From contig NC_133219.1 of assembly GCF_040436345.1 (NCBI RefSeq), positions 24,092,709 to 24,156,708 on the forward strand: a DNA stretch of 64,000 nt. Direction: 5' to 3'. A program made the translations under genes and the position numbers. Source of the DNA: Pagrus major. Taxonomy: Eukaryota > Chordata > Actinopteri > Spariformes > Sparidae. The notes below the pieces were generated by a model. That model saw only the letters and a list, made by a program, of their open reading frames with translations. It was not told the origin of the DNA and searched no databases. This document shows positions 28,461 through 40,660 of the stretch, piece by piece. How positions within the stretch are numbered: the first letter of the stretch is position 1; each line of letters opens with the position of its first letter.

Positions 28461-28540
28461 CTGTTTACTTCCGCTGGATGTTACACCATTATGTTCCGAC
28501 AGTGGAATTTATGGAGGGGCTCTTGTGGTTCCGCTTCACA
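28461..28540 (-). promoter_or_regulatory. Shared zinc-finger promoter block, Z5
   Basis: Blocks gtttacttccgctggatgtta, atgttccgacagtgg and ggttccgctt are present, close in sequence to the Z3 promoter. It lies just beyond 'ctggcgccctctg', a partial CTCF-like motif. Confidence 0.55.
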
Positions 28541-29094
28541 GACCTTGTTTTTTTTTTACCCTTTGCGTCAGATCTGCAACTAGTTATCCCTGTATCATTT
28601 TAGCCGTATAAATATACTTGTGCTGTGTTGGATGACATTTCCCCACTTGCTGCTATTTTAACCTGGAAGTGGAAAATATATACTGTATTTAACTCGACAA
28701 ATATTATTGATACTTATTTAACAAAGACATTTCATTTAGTTTGTTGTACGTTTATTTCACAGCCATATTACTTTGAAAATGAATAAAGCAAATAAATGTA
28801 CCAGCATTGCAAACCGGTTCTTTCACTTAAGCGGCAGCAGAAAATTTGTTAAATTTAAAGTGTTAATTACATTTTGTGCGTCAACCTTAAAGCCCAAGAT
28901 AACAACTTTTACAAGTTGAACCAAATAAAACAATAAAAATATTTTTTTAAGATTAAGATTAAGATCGTCTTTATTTACTTGAGGTGCAACAGTACAAGTA
29001 TGAATCAGAAAAATATGCAAAGAAATATCAAATAGAAAATAAATAGAAAAACACAAGATATTTACAAAAAGTTAAGTCTGTAAGACCCTCTCAC
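28541..29094. other. Spacer with short interspersed repeat
   Basis: At about 28945-29060, 'gattaagattaagatcgtctttatttact' resembles the tail of a common fish retroposon. Otherwise AT-rich without genes. Confidence 0.45.
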
Positions 29095-29563
29095 ATTTAG
29101 CAACTGCTATTAACATGGGTGGGTTCTCCTGTGGATTGACAAGGCACTACTACATTTAAAATCTTTCCCACATTTTGCATGAATGCAGTTTCTAACCTGT
29201 GTGGGCTCTCATGTGGACTTTCAAGTTACTGCAATCTCGGAAACCTTTTCCACGTGTATTGCAAGCATATGGTTTCTCACCTGTGTGGACTCTCAGGTGG
29301 GCTAACAAGGTATCACTACGCGAAAAATCCTTCCCACATGTTTTGCAAGTATACAGCTTTATTCCTGTGTGGATTCTCAGATGCCTTTTCAATGCTGAAT
29401 TGACATTGAATCTTTTCCTGCAGGTCTTGCAAATGTACGGCTTCTCACCTGTGTGGGTTCTCATGTGAACATTTAACTGTGCCCTGGACTTATAATCTTT
29501 CCCACAACTGCCAAATCTGTACAACTTGACAGAGCAAACTTGACCCATTAATTTTGTCTGCAA
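29095..29563 (-). pseudogene. Orphan zinc-finger relic, 4 finger units
   Basis: The minus strand codes four finger-like units (KSRAQLNVH, NVNSALKRH, SRSDTLLAH, RDCSNLKVH) and then a stop. One unit has a changed zinc ligand pair (CNTRGKGF) and the first lacks one Cys (FGSCGKDY). There is no linker, exon 1 or promoter. It most resembles Z8 (SRSNALSAHLRVH, RDGRDLKVH) and includes the same degraded tail (29100-29180). A dead partial duplicate. Confidence 0.8.
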
Positions 29564-30675
29564 CTGTCTGAAATACTATCCTTACAAACACATCTTTAAA
29601 GAACACCTAAGAGTTTTCCTCAGTAATATTAAGAGTGTAGGATTATCGACCCTGCATTTTATTTGCATGTGACTGGAAAACCTCCAAGCCAGCCCGGTGT
29701 CTTCACGTCACCCCCCTGAGAGTCATTAAATGACTCTAAACAAACCGGGACATCATCTCCAGGACATCAAAAGAACTCAAACTCCAAACGGCAAGATGGT
29801 TTATTGCAGGATAGGGCACCCAACTATCTGATAAACTGTCACCAACTCCACCTCTTCGGACATGGCCCAGAGTTCACAAAAAAGTGTGAACTGCTCTCTC
29901 AGGACCTCGGACCCCAGGGTGCTGTGGCCTATGTAGATACTAATCTACATGCCTGTCTGCTAACTCACTCTACAGTACTGTTCATCCAAGAGCAGAAGGA
30001 ACCATCCTTGGACAATATGTGTTAATTTTAATTCCGTTTCATTCCATTGGTACGGACACTTTTGGTTTTCACAATCGCACCTGGGAGGCGCATGGACGTC
30101 TCGGGTTGGGAGGCTGAAAGAAGCTAACAATATTTGCCTTGTATGTAGTAAATTATATGTAGATGACCTAAAATTAACCTCAACGCAAAAAAATACATCA
30201 AGCTCAGATTTATTTTTTTAATTGAAGCTTTAGAGCGGATAGCTTTAGACTTCACTGTCAATCTGGTATTGTTACATTATCACCTTACATGGCTTTTTTG
30301 TTAGAATAAATACATGAGATAAAAAATAAACATCAAAACACCATGCTGCACACCATCTACAGTTTGTGTTTGTCCTCCAACTCTTAAGTATGTCAAGTTG
30401 AACCAATAACAAAATGCATAAAAGTACTAAATAAAATAACATGCTGCAGAAAAGAAAAGACTCGTTGGCACGGTGACAAAATAAGTGAGCCAGCATCTCA
30501 GCTTCAGAGAGTTCACAGTCCACTTATATAACTTTAGTATATAAAAATAGCTCAAAGGTTTAACAAAACTTTCATTGTTGAAAATATACTACTTCATTGG
30601 TGAACACGTCTCCACAGGACTTTCAGCTCGATGGTTTCTCCTGTTTTTGCTGATCCTCAAGTGTTTTTTTAATTA
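29564..30675. other. Spacer with Z6 3' flank
   Basis: No gene recognised between 29564 and 30180. From about 30310 to 30660 it carries the 3' flank shared by several loci (caccatctacagtttgtgtttgtcc, tatgtcaagttgaaccaataac, ctttcagctcgatggtttctcc). Confidence 0.5.
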
Positions 30676-30784
30676 TGTGATTTCAGTAAAAGTTTTCCCA
30701 CAAGATGTACAATTATGTGGCTCCTCCTTTTTTTCAAGTTCCGGTGCATTTTGACCATGAACCACTACAAACTGAACTGAAAAT
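30676..30784 (-). pseudogene. Vestigial finger in the Z6 3' UTR
   Basis: Just past the Z6 stop the minus strand reads EEPHNCTSCGKTFTEIT and a stop: one half of a finger. Related remains can be seen behind other genes of the cluster (about 9830-9890, 34600-34660, 45600-45640). It marks an ancestral C-terminal finger now in the UTR. Confidence 0.55.
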
Positions 30785-32607
30785 TCATGGCCACTTGCCT
30801 GTGTGCAACTTAATATGGCTTGACAAATCAGACCTAATGACAAATCCTTTCCCACAGAAGTTGCAGATGTAGGGTTTCTCACCAGTGTGGGCTCTTCTCA
30901 TGTGGATTGTCAAGCAATCGTTGCGTGAGAAATCTTTCCCACATATTTTACAAAGGTACGGTTTCTCACCTGTGTGCGTTCTAACGTGGACCCACAAGGC
31001 ACTGCTTTGTTTGAAACCTTTGCCGCATATTTTGCAAGTATACGGCTTCTCACCTGTGTGGGTCCTTATATGGATGTTTAAGTCTGATGTCCGACTGAAT
31101 CTTCTCCCACAGGTGTCGCAAGAATATGGCTTCTCACCTGTGTGGGTTCTCATGTGTACATTCAATTTGGACTTACAGTTGAAGGACTTTCCACACGTGT
31201 CACATATGAAAGACTTTTTAACTGTGTGAGAATTACGAATGTCCGACCAGTTAGGGTTGTACACATCATTACTGTAACTTCCACTATTGTGAAATCTTTC
31301 CATTTGTTCTGACTCTGTATCTCTAGTTGATCCTGAGTCTTCATGCTCGCCTTCTTTCTGATCTTGACTCTCGGCTACATGGGAGTTGTCAGAGAGGAGC
31401 TGGTGGTCAATTATAGGTTCAGGTTCACTGTGGTCACTTTCCTCATAAGTAGGAATCAACATAAAGGTATCAGTCTCCAGCTTCACTACAAGCTGCTCTC
31501 CCTCCTGACTGGTGCAGAGTTCCTCCTGTTCCTCTTTAATGTGTGGAGGCTCTGGGTCCTCTTGGTCCAGACTGGAGTTCCTCTCCTGGTTACCAAACTG
31601 CTGGTCAGCGAGAATCTCCTCCTCTGTACAGACATGTTGCTGCGGGAGCTCTGCAGGGACAGAGAGCAAAATAAATTACAGACCCTCTTCGGTCCTGGTA
31701 TCAACATCTGTCCTGAATAAACCAATCACAAGCGGACAGCTCCAAGTACAGGTGTGAATCTGCCCAAGACTCTTTTGGCATGAAACTGAGATCTAAACAC
31801 CACATTCAGAGGTGGTCCGGGTCGCATATGACCACATTCTTTTCGCAGTGAGCTTTAGTATCAAGCAGTAAAAAAGTTGTAGCGTGACATGTTTTGAGTT
31901 CATTTGACTTACTCTACACTGCACATCTTACCCACCCCAAACTCCCTTGGCAAACTGTTGGATTTTGGGAGTTTTGTTGATTAAGGAGAGGCTTAAATAA
32001 CTTTTTTCAAAACTGAAATGGCAAATTCTAACTCACTCGTCCCTTGTTTCAAATTCGGCATTAAATGCAACACATTAAGTTGAGTCTTTCCTTGTAAAAG
32101 TGTAATCTTGTTGTAGCATCCCTGTACCGGCCAGTCTGTCTAAAGTGCATCTTACCTGCAAAGATTTAGCAGCTGTTTGAACACACTGTCTCACCTGATT
32201 TCACCATTTACACTGAATTTGTGAAAGAAGACAACATGTGTCTGACTTCCAGACCATCAGTCCTTTCCCCTCTACTTTTCTCTTCCCCCAAATACACCAG
32301 CAGCTGCATCATTTACCCAGGACCTCAAGTGGGAGCTGCACACGAAGATGAAAATGCAGCTATGCGAGCAAAAAAAAAAAACACACATCGACTCCCCCCA
32401 GTTTTGGTTTTTTAAAGTAATAACATTTTACACACCTATTCTGTGTAACTTTATTTCACGTTTCAAAACGGCATCCAGCAGTCTGCGCTGACGGTCGATC
32501 TCTTCCTCGTACTCGACGATAGTTTTTTTAAAAGCTCCGAATATTTCTTCAGCAGCAGCAGTTAGTCGCTCGTTGACAAACTCTCTCAAACTCTCGGCTG
32601 AAGACAT
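30785..32607 (-). CDS. Z6: C2H2 zinc-finger protein, 5 fingers (345 aa)
   Basis: Exon 1 is 32436-32607 (172 bp, [15 protein letters not shown]...[21 protein letters not shown]). Exon 2 is 30785-31650 (acceptor CTGCAG). The product is 345 residues. The linker has [12 protein letters not shown] and VVKLETD. One difference is LADQQFGNQERN, where the usual Cys is lost. Finger helices: NCKSKLNVH, SRTSDLNIH, KQSSALWVH, SRNDCLTIH, VIRSDLSSH. The last finger differs from all others in the cluster, and the protein ends HTGKWP. The intron of 785 bp has no recognised element. Confidence 0.85.
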
Positions 32608-32712
32608 TGTTGTTTAGCTACAATTAATGTGGGTCGAAGTTTAGCTGATTAGACTAATTTGTTAATGTTAACTGAATGTGTTCATGCAGCTACACCGACT
32701 GGGGCCTGTCTT

Positions 32713-32780
32713 CTGTTTACTTCCGCTGGTTGTTACACTATCATGTTCCGGCAGATTTATTTTTTTGTTCCGCCTTCAAT
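32713..32780 (-). promoter_or_regulatory. Shared zinc-finger promoter block, Z6
   Basis: Blocks ctgtttacttccgctggttgtta, catgttccggcag and tgttccgcctt are present. The central purine stretch of the other copies is shortened. Confidence 0.5.
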
Positions 32781-33084
32781 TGGTATTTTTTTTTTTTTTT
32801 TGCATAAACACGTTTCTGGACTATATTCCTATATTCGCACTGTAATACACCGGAGATTGTCAGTCATGTAATGATGAAGTGACAAGGGAATTAATTTCAG
32901 CACTAGAACATGGGGAACACAGTTTTGCATTAAGTAATTTGCTGGGAGAGTGAGCATGGAAAGTAGTCTTCTAATTAACTACTTAAAGATTTAATATGTA
33001 GGAATTCTGCATTAAAATGTCTAAAGACGATGAGGTCTTTGTTATGTATTTAGTTGAGTTGTGTACTTCCCACAATGTTCAAAC

Positions 33085-33545
33085 CCAGAGAAAGCACGAG
33101 GGAGTGTCCGGCAGTGTCTGACACCAGGACATTAGTCAGCCAATCCATTGAGTCCTGGGGGTTGCAAAATGGGGCCTCTGTGGATTGGATTTGTTCTGGC
33201 ACATCCTGCAGGTGCTTGATGGGATTGGGGTTGGGGGAAAATCAGGTCAACACCTTGAGCTCTTTGTCTTGTTGTCTTGCCATTCCTGAGCAGTTTTTGC
33301 AGTGTGGCAAGGTGTACTTCTCTGCTGGGGGGACCACTGCTACTGGGGAGTGCTGTTGCCGTGAGAAGCTGAAGGCCTACTTGGTCTGCAACAGTGTTTG
33401 GATGAGTGATTTATATCAAATTGCCTCCACATGAATGCCAGAACCCCAGGTCTCCAAGCAGAGCATTTCATTGTGACGTAAGGATCAGTGTTGCTCACTT
33501 CACCTGTCAGAGGCTTTAATGTTGAGGCTGATCAGGGTTTAGTGA
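33085..33545 (-). mobile_element. Tc1-like DNA transposon fossil
   Basis: The strand complementary to 'ggtgcttgatgggattggggttgggg', 'caggtcaacaccttgagctctttgtc' and 'ttgcagtgtggcaaggtgta' matches the DDE part of a very common fish Tc1-like transposase (the PPNSPDLNPIEHLW and NAPCHTA regions). The plus-strand end 'tcacttcacctgtcagaggctttaatgttgaggctgatcag' looks like the element terminus. The N-terminal half of the transposase is missing and several indels are present, so it is long dead. Confidence 0.8.
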
Positions 33546-34866
33546 CCACATGGAGAGACCTGAATACATTTGAACGGGCCCTGAGTGGCTAACCTGGAGC
33601 ATCAGGAGGTATTATTTAGCTCCAGTATGAAAAGTTGTGAGTTAAAGTGGGCTGGTCAGAACCATTAAACTCCTGGGCTGAAAATGAGTCCCACTCAAGC
33701 CCTGCATTTGAATGATCAACACAAGGGTAACACCTCCCATTCATTTTTTCAGCCTTTAAAAAAATGAATTTTGGTCAAATATTTGGAGTGCTGTGCTTAT
33801 AAACAAACCAATAAAGAAATCAGCCTCAGAAATATTAAGAGATGAAGAAAGAAAAGCTTGCAAATCTAAGGAATCTTGAGGAAATAGTATCACCAAGCGT
33901 TTACACACTATAGAGTTAACATCTTGATCATCATTGAATTTTGAAGCAGATTTAATTGTTTTTTTAACAGTAGGCTACTTGAAATCATTACAATGTCTTT
34001 TTCACATTCACTATACGTAATATATTTGTCTGAAATGTATAAAATCCTATGTACGTAATATAAAATGAAACTCCGCAGGGCACAGATACATCAAAATCAG
34101 AACATTTTCTTTTTAGCTTTAGCGCTTTAGACTTAAGTGTGTATCTCAGATTATTACATTAGGACCATACATTAAAAAAGAAAGTACAGCAGAACACCAT
34201 GCAGCACACTACATCTAAAATTAGTGTTTGTCCATTAATTCAATACCACCCAATAAAGTACATCAAGTTGAACCAGTAGCAATATACATAAAATTATAAA
34301 TAACATTTTGCTGAAAAAAGAGAAGACTCTAGTCTCCAGACTCTCAGCTTCAACTTCAGTTTATAGTCCGCTCACATAACTGAGGTAGTGTGTGAAAAAT
34401 GTACAACTTTAACACACTCACAAATTATGTCCTCTTCTAAATGGGAAATTGCAGACAATCAATTACAAGAGACGTAGCTACTGTAAGTGCATTTTATTCA
34501 GTAAGTGAACATGTCTTCACAGGAGTTTCAGCCCGATGGTTTCTCCTGTGTATATTGATCCTCAGCTGTTTTTTTCAATTATGTATTCTTTTAATTATGT
34601 GATTTGAGTAAAGGTTTTCACACTTGTGCTGCAATTTTGTGGCTCCTCACTTCTGTGACTTCTTGTGTGTTTTGTTTTGGAGTAACGCCTATCCACACAT
34701 TTGATGACAAAATTTACATCCAAAAATCCCTAGTGCACTCACTGATGCACAAAGTATAATTTCAGTTTAAGGTACCTTTTGTTGCAGTTTAACAGCTTTT
34801 CAAAAGTGTGTGCTCTTCTCAAATTGTCTTTCAAGGTACCATTAAGCCTAGCAGCCCCTCCAACGT
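33546..34866. other. Spacer and Z7 3' flank
   Basis: No gene recognised. About 34130-34660 carries the duplicated 3' flank (caccatgcagcacactacatct, tacatcaagttgaaccagtagc, agactctagtctccagactctcagcttcaac), also found behind Z9 at 38420-38610. Confidence 0.55.
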
Positions 34867-35798
34867 TTAGCAAGTAAACTGCTCTTCATCTGTGTGGATT
34901 CTCATGTGATCTTTCAAGTTACTGCCAAATCTGAAATCTTTTCCACACATGGGGCAAGAATACGGCTTCTCACCTGTGTGGATTCTCCTATGCCTTATCA
35001 GTGCTGAAATATGACTGAATCTTTTCCTGCAGATCTTGCAATGGTACGGCTTCTCACCTGTGTGGATTCTCATGTGAACTTTCAAGTCACCGCCACTTCG
35101 GAAATCTTTTCCACATGTGTTGCAAGAAAACGGCTTCTCACCTGTGTGGGTTCTCATGTGGACTGTCAAGGCACTACTACGTGAGAAACCCTTCCCACAT
35201 GTTTTGCAAGAATACGGCCTCTCACCTGTGTGGACTCTCATGTGAACTTTCAAGTCACTGACAATTCGGAACTCTTTTCCACATGAGATGCAAGAATATG
35301 GCCTCTCACATGTGTGTGTTCTCATATGCCTTATCAATGCCGAAATGACAGTGAAACTTTTCTCGCAACTGTCACATTTGAAAGGCTTCATACCTATCTG
35401 AGTATTATAGTAAATCTCTGACCCGTTAGGTTTGTAAACATAATTACTGGGACTTCCGGCTTTGTAATGTCCTTCCTTGGGTTCTGGTTCTGTCTCTCTA
35501 GTTGATCCAAAGTCTCCATGCTTGACTTCATTCTGATCTTGACTCTCAGCTACATGAGAGTTGTCAGAGAAAAGCTGGTGGTCACTTTCCTCATAAGTAG
35601 GAGTCAACATAAAGGTATCAGTCTCCTGCTTCACTACAAGCTGCTCTCCCTCCTGACTGGTGCAGAGTTCCTCCTGTTCCACTTTAATCTGTGGAGGCTC
35701 TGGGTCCTCTCGGTCCAGACTGGAGTTCCTCTCCTGATTACAGAGTTGATGGTCAGCCAGAACTTCCTCCTCCCTATGAACATGTTGCTGTTGGAGCT
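34867..35798 (-). CDS. Z7: zinc-finger exon 2 without its own exon 1, 6 fingers
   Basis: An open exon 2 of 932 bp starts at a normal CTCCAG acceptor (35798) and ends HTDEEQFTC plus stop. No exon 1 or promoter block lies between it and Z8 exon 2 (36004). Its length is identical to Z9 exon 2, and the two share [21 protein letters not shown], so they are close duplicates. Finger helices: [54 protein letters not shown]. The linker has IKVEQEELC and VVKQETD. If it is spliced from the exon 1 at 37441-37612, skipping Z8 exon 2, the frame is correct and the product would be 367 residues. Otherwise it is a silent but still open cassette. Confidence 0.65.
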
Positions 35799-36003
35799 CT
35801 GGAGGGACAGACAACAAAGGAAATAAGATACTGCTATGATGAAGACTTATTGATACCTCACTGTGCAAAAAGACTTTTGAAAGATTTGGGAGAAGTAAAT
35901 ACTACTGTTTAATGATCAAATGATCAAAGCTTGGTTGCTTTATTGACAAGGTACTACTTCATTACAAAAACATGTTCTTCTCATGTTTACTATCAAGGCT
36001 CCA

Positions 36004-37612
36004 TTAAGTCTGTAAGACCCTCTCATGTTTAGCAACTGCTATTAACCTGTGTGGGTTTCTCCTGTGGACTGACAAGGCACTACTACATTTAAAATCTTTC
36101 CCACGTGTTTTGAATGAATACGGTTTCTCACCTGTGTGGACTCTCATGTGGACTTTCAAGTCACGGCCATCTCGGAAATCTTTTCCACATGTGTTGCAAG
36201 AATATGGTTTCTCTCCTGTGTGGATTCTCAAATGCCTTTTCAATCCTGAAATGTCACTGTATTTTTTCCCGCAGGTCTTGCAAATGTAAGGCTTCTCACC
36301 TGTGTGGACTCTCAGGTGGGCTGACAAGGCATTACTACGTGAAAAACCTTTCCCACATGTTTTGCAAGAATATGGCTTTACACCTGTGTGGATTCTCATA
36401 TGGACTTTCAAGTCACTGACAATTCGGAAATCCCTTCCACACGTGTTGCAAGAATATGGCTTCTCACCTGTGTGGATTCTCATATGCCTTTTCAATACAG
36501 AAATGACAGTGAATCTTTTTCCACAGGTCTTGCAAATGTACGGCTTCTCACCTGTGTGGGTTCTCATGTGAACATTTAATTTTGACTTACACTTAAGGTC
36601 TTTTCCACAACTGTCACATTTGAAGGACTTTTTACCTCCATTACTATTACAGTCAATCTCTGACTGGTTAGGTTTGTAAACACTTGTACTGGGACTCCTG
36701 GTCTTGAAGTGTCTTTCATTTGGTTCTGGGTCTGTATTTCTAGTTGATCCAGAGTCTCCATGCTTGCCTTCATTTTGATTTTGACTCTCAGCTACATGAG
36801 AATTGTCAGAGAGGAGCTGGTGATCACTTTCTGGTTCAGGTTCACTGTGGTCACTTTTCTCGTAAGCAGTCTCCTGCTTCACTACAAGCTGCTCTCCCTC
36901 CTGACTGGTGCAGAGTTCCTCCTGTTCCTCTTTAATCTGTGGAGGCTCTGGGTCCTCTTGGTCCACACCGGAGCTCTTCTCCTGGTTACAGACCTGCTGG
37001 TCAGCCAGAACTTCCTCCTCCCTATAAACATGATGCCGTGGTAGCTCTGGAAGGAGAGAAAACAACAGAAATAAGCTACTGCTACGATGTTAAGGGAAAA
37101 AAAGTGTGTCTGCAAGTAAATTAGAGGAGCGGGATGTCTGCACAAGGCCATTTGGCAAAAGATACAGCAGTATTCACTGCCGTACCACTGGACTACACAG
37201 CAGCTCTTTCCTCAGGCTGTGAGACTCCTCAATTCAGCCGCCACACTCCACTATGTAAACCTTTTATTTTTTGATGTATCATAAAGGGACCTAAACTAAA
37301 TTTCGTCCTACAACCATAGTGTTATAAAATGACCACTGAATGAACCACTGAGCCTTTATGTACCTTTGTACATAGGCCCTCCTTAAGGAAATTTATATTT
37401 TTTATATGTGGAATTACTGTGTTATTACAATAATACAGACCTATCGCGTGTAACTTTATTTCAGGTTTCCAGATGATATCCAGCAGTCTGCGCTGACGGT
37501 CGATCTCTTCCTCGTACTCGACGATTGTTTTGTTAAAAACTCTGAATATTTCTTCAGCAGCAGCAGTTAGTCGCTCGTTGACAAACTCTCTCAAACACTC
37601 AGCTGAAGACAT
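36004..37612 (-). CDS. Z8: C2H2 zinc-finger protein, 6 intact fingers plus 1 degenerate (404 aa)
   Basis: Exon 1 is 37441-37612 (172 bp, [15 protein letters not shown]...[11 protein letters not shown]). Exon 2 is 36004-37046 (acceptor TTCCAG). The product is 404 residues. The linker misses the TFMLTPT part (VVKQETAYEKSDHSEPE). Finger helices: [55 protein letters not shown] seventh unit (YSFKTRGKDFKCSSALSVH) has lost both Cys ligands, and the frame then runs off into an unrelated tail (RLIAVAKHERVLQT). The first finger reads KDLKCKSKL where an aromatic is usual. Fingers 2-3 resemble fingers 1-2 of Z7. Confidence 0.8.
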
Positions 37613-37717
37613 CGTTATGGGATTAAGAAAATCAATAATAATCTGCGTCACTACAACAAAATCGTCCTCCAGTTACTTCAATATATGTCTGCAGCTAAGT
37701 CTGCTAGCGGTTTTGTT

Positions 37718-37790
37718 GTTTACTTCCGCTGGGTGTCACGTTGTTAAGTTCCGACAGTGGACGTGCGGGAGCTTTTCGTTCCGCTTACAA
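37718..37790 (-). promoter_or_regulatory. Shared zinc-finger promoter block, Z8
   Basis: Blocks tgtttacttccgctgggtgtc, ttaagttccgacagtgg and cgttccgctta are present. Together with exon 1 and about 90 bp further upstream it is almost identical to the Z9 copy. Confidence 0.6.
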
Positions 37791-39098
37791 CTGAAGACAT
37801 TTTATTTAAAGCTTCTCTGATTAATGTCATCAGATGAACATCTACCTCGCTTCATTCCACAACTACACTTCGTACTCTTATAATATCTACGACATACAGC
37901 CATAATATAGCCACAAATAATCATTTTGCGGGGTGACCTGTCAAAGCCAGATATTTATATATATTTGATTTTATTTACTGAAGTCGTAACGTGTACAAAT
38001 TTGTTTTGTAGCAGCTAGTTGAGGTGGAACTCAGTTGTACACGTTTTACAAATCATGAGACAGATTAAAATAAATCTTATTTAGTAAGGTTTATACATTA
38101 CTTTCTTAAATATTTACCTTCAAAGTAAGCAAACTATTGTAACTTCAGCTGTCATACAAATGTTTCTGGGTAGATGTGGTGAATAATTATAACACTGCCT
38201 TCATGTTAACAATCATGCAAGGGCGAGGACAGTATGTGTGACCACATGGAGAAGCCTATTCCTTAATACATTTTGAATGATCAACACAACAACAAAAAAG
38301 GTACTTTCACAGAATTGATCATTTTTCTCCTTTTATTTGGGACGTTTGTGCAAATTTTCCATTAAGCATATAAGAAAATATAAGATATGAATGTATAAAA
38401 CATAAAAAAGTAAACAAAACAGCAGCACTCCACATAGCACACCATCTACAATATGTGTTTGTCTGTCAACTCTTCCCACTAAACAAAAAGTACATCAAGT
38501 TGAACCAGTAAAAAAAACACATTAAAATCTAAAATGAAATCACATGTTGCAGAAAAAAAGAGAAGACTCTAGTCTCAAGACTCTCAGCTTCAACAGTTAA
38601 CAGTCCACTCACATAACTGAGGTAGTGTATGAAAGAAATTCAATAGTTAAACAAAACCTCATTGTATTGTTGAAAATGTACAACTTTAACACACTTACAT
38701 ATTATGTCCTCTTTTCAACTGGAAATTGTATACATTACAGAAATGTAGCTATTGCAAAAGTGTATTTTATTCAGTCAGTGAACACGTCTCCACTCGATGG
38801 TTTTCCTGTGTATATTGATCCTCAGGTGTTTTTTTAACTATGCAATTTGAGGAAAAGTTTGTCCACTGATGCTACAATTATGAAGCTCCTCACTTCTATC
38901 CGCACAGAGCTGATCCATACACCATATGATGACAAGATTTACATCACAAGGACCCCAGTGCACTCACGGATGCAGAAGTATCATTTTGGTTCTAGGTATC
39001 TTTACCCACAGCTGTTGCAGTTTAACAACTTCTCACAAGTGTGTGCTCTTCTCAAGTTGATCTTTAAAGCACCATTAAGCCTGGCAGCCCTCCCATGA
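37791..39098. other. Spacer and Z9 3' flank
   Basis: No gene. About 38420-38610 is the duplicated 3' flank seen behind Z7 (agactctagtctcaagactctcagcttcaac). 38700-39098 is the diverged 3' UTR. Confidence 0.5.
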
Positions 39099-40482
39099 TT
39101 AGCAAGTAAACTGCATTCCATCTGTGTGGATTCTCATGTGATCATTCAAGTTACTGCCATATCGAAACTCTTTTCCACAGGTTTTACAAGAATACGGCTT
39201 CTCATCTGTGTGGATTCTCATGTGCCTTTTCAATGCTGACAGGATACTGAATCTTTTTCTGCAGGTCTTGCAAAGATACGGCTTCTCACCTGTGTGGATT
39301 CTCATGTGAACTTTCAAGTCACCGCCAATTCGGAAATCTTTTCCACATGTGTTGCAAGAATATGGCTTCTCACCAGTGTGGGTTCTCATGTGGACAGACA
39401 AATTATTACTATTTCGGAAATCTTTTCCACATGTGTTGCAAGAATACGGTTTCTCATCCGTGTGGATTCTCATATGCCTTTTCAATGCTGAAATGACAGT
39501 GAATCTTTTCCCGCAGGTATTGCAAATGTACGGCTTCTCACCTGTGTGGGTTCTCATGTGAACATTTAACTGTGACTTAGACTTCCACTCTTTCCCACAA
39601 CTGTCACATTTGAAAGGCTTCTTACCTGTCTGAATATTACACTGAATCCCTGTCCTGGTAGGTTTGTAAACACTATTACTTGGACTTCTGATTTGGTAAT
39701 GTCTTTCCTTTGGTTCTGATTCTGTCTCTCTAGTTGATCCCGAGTCTCCATGCTTGTCTTCATTCTGATCTTGACTCTCAGCTACATGAGAGTTGTCAGA
39801 GAGGAGCTGGTGGTCATTTTCCTCATAAGACGGAGTCAACATAAAGGTATCAGTCTCCAGCTTCACTACAAGCTGCTCTCCCTCCTGGCTGGTGCAGAGT
39901 TCCTCCTGTTCCTCTTTAATCTGTGGAGGCTCTGGGTCCTCTCGGTCCAGACTGGAGTTCCTCTCCTGATTACAGAGTTGATGGTCAGCCAGAACTTCCT
40001 CCTCCCTATGAACATGATGCTGTTGGAGCTCTGGAGGGACAGAAAACAACGGGAATAAGATGCTGCTATGATGTTAAGGAAAAAAAGTGCAGACTCTCAA
40101 GTAAATTGGAGGAGTTGGATGTCTGCACAGAGCCTAAAGCATACTGAACGACGACACCCACCCACCACGGGCAGTTCACCTGCTGCCATCTGGCAAAAGA
40201 TACAACAGTATTCACTGCCATACCACCAGAATACAGAGCAGCTTCTTGAAAAACGAGGTTTTTTAAATGTGGAATTACTGTGTTCCCTGCGTTATTACAA
40301 TAATACAGACCTATCGTGTTGTATTTTATTCCAGGTTTCCAAACGATGTCCAGCAGTCTGCGCTGACGGTCGATCTCTTCCTCGTACTCGACGATTGTTT
40401 TGTTAAAAACTCTGAATATTTCTTCAGCAGCAGCAGTTAGTCGCTCGTTGACAAACTCTCTCAAACACTCAGCTGAAGACAT
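39099..40482 (-). CDS. Z9: C2H2 zinc-finger protein, 6 fingers (367 aa)
   Basis: Exon 1 is 40311-40482 (172 bp, [15 protein letters not shown]...LDIVWKPGIKYNTIG). Exon 2 is 39099-40030 (acceptor CTCCAG). The product is 367 residues. The linker has IKEEQEELC and VVKLETD and is followed by [13 protein letters not shown]. Finger helices: KSKSQLNVH, TVISALKRH, RNSNNLSVH, RIGGDLKVH, SILSALKRH, RYGSNLNDH. Three of the linkers read HTDEKPY or HTDG instead of HTGEKPY. The protein ends DGMQFTC, the terminal signature shared with Z7, Z10 and Z12. The short intron (280 bp) and intact promoter make it one of the best candidates for an active gene. Confidence 0.87.
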
Positions 40483-40587
40483 CGTTATGGGATTACGAAA
40501 AACAATAATAATCTGCCTCACTACAACAAAATCGTCCTCCAGTTACTTCAATATATGTCTGCAGCTAAGTCTGCTAGCGGTTTTGTT

Positions 40588-40660
40588 GTTTACTTCCGCT
40601 GGGTGTCACGCTGTTAAGTTCCGACAGTGGATGTGCGGGAGCTTTTCGTTCCGCTTTCAA
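40588..40660 (-). promoter_or_regulatory. Shared zinc-finger promoter block, Z9
   Basis: Blocks tgtttacttccgctgggtgtc, ttaagttccgacagtgg and cgttccgcttt are present, nearly identical to the Z8 copy over about 300 bp. Confidence 0.6.

Noticed and set aside
29804-30025. A 73-codon frame (QDRAPNYLINCHQLHL) as a possible gene.
   Set aside because: No domain, splice partner or recognised family. It may be a repeat remnant, but I could not support it.
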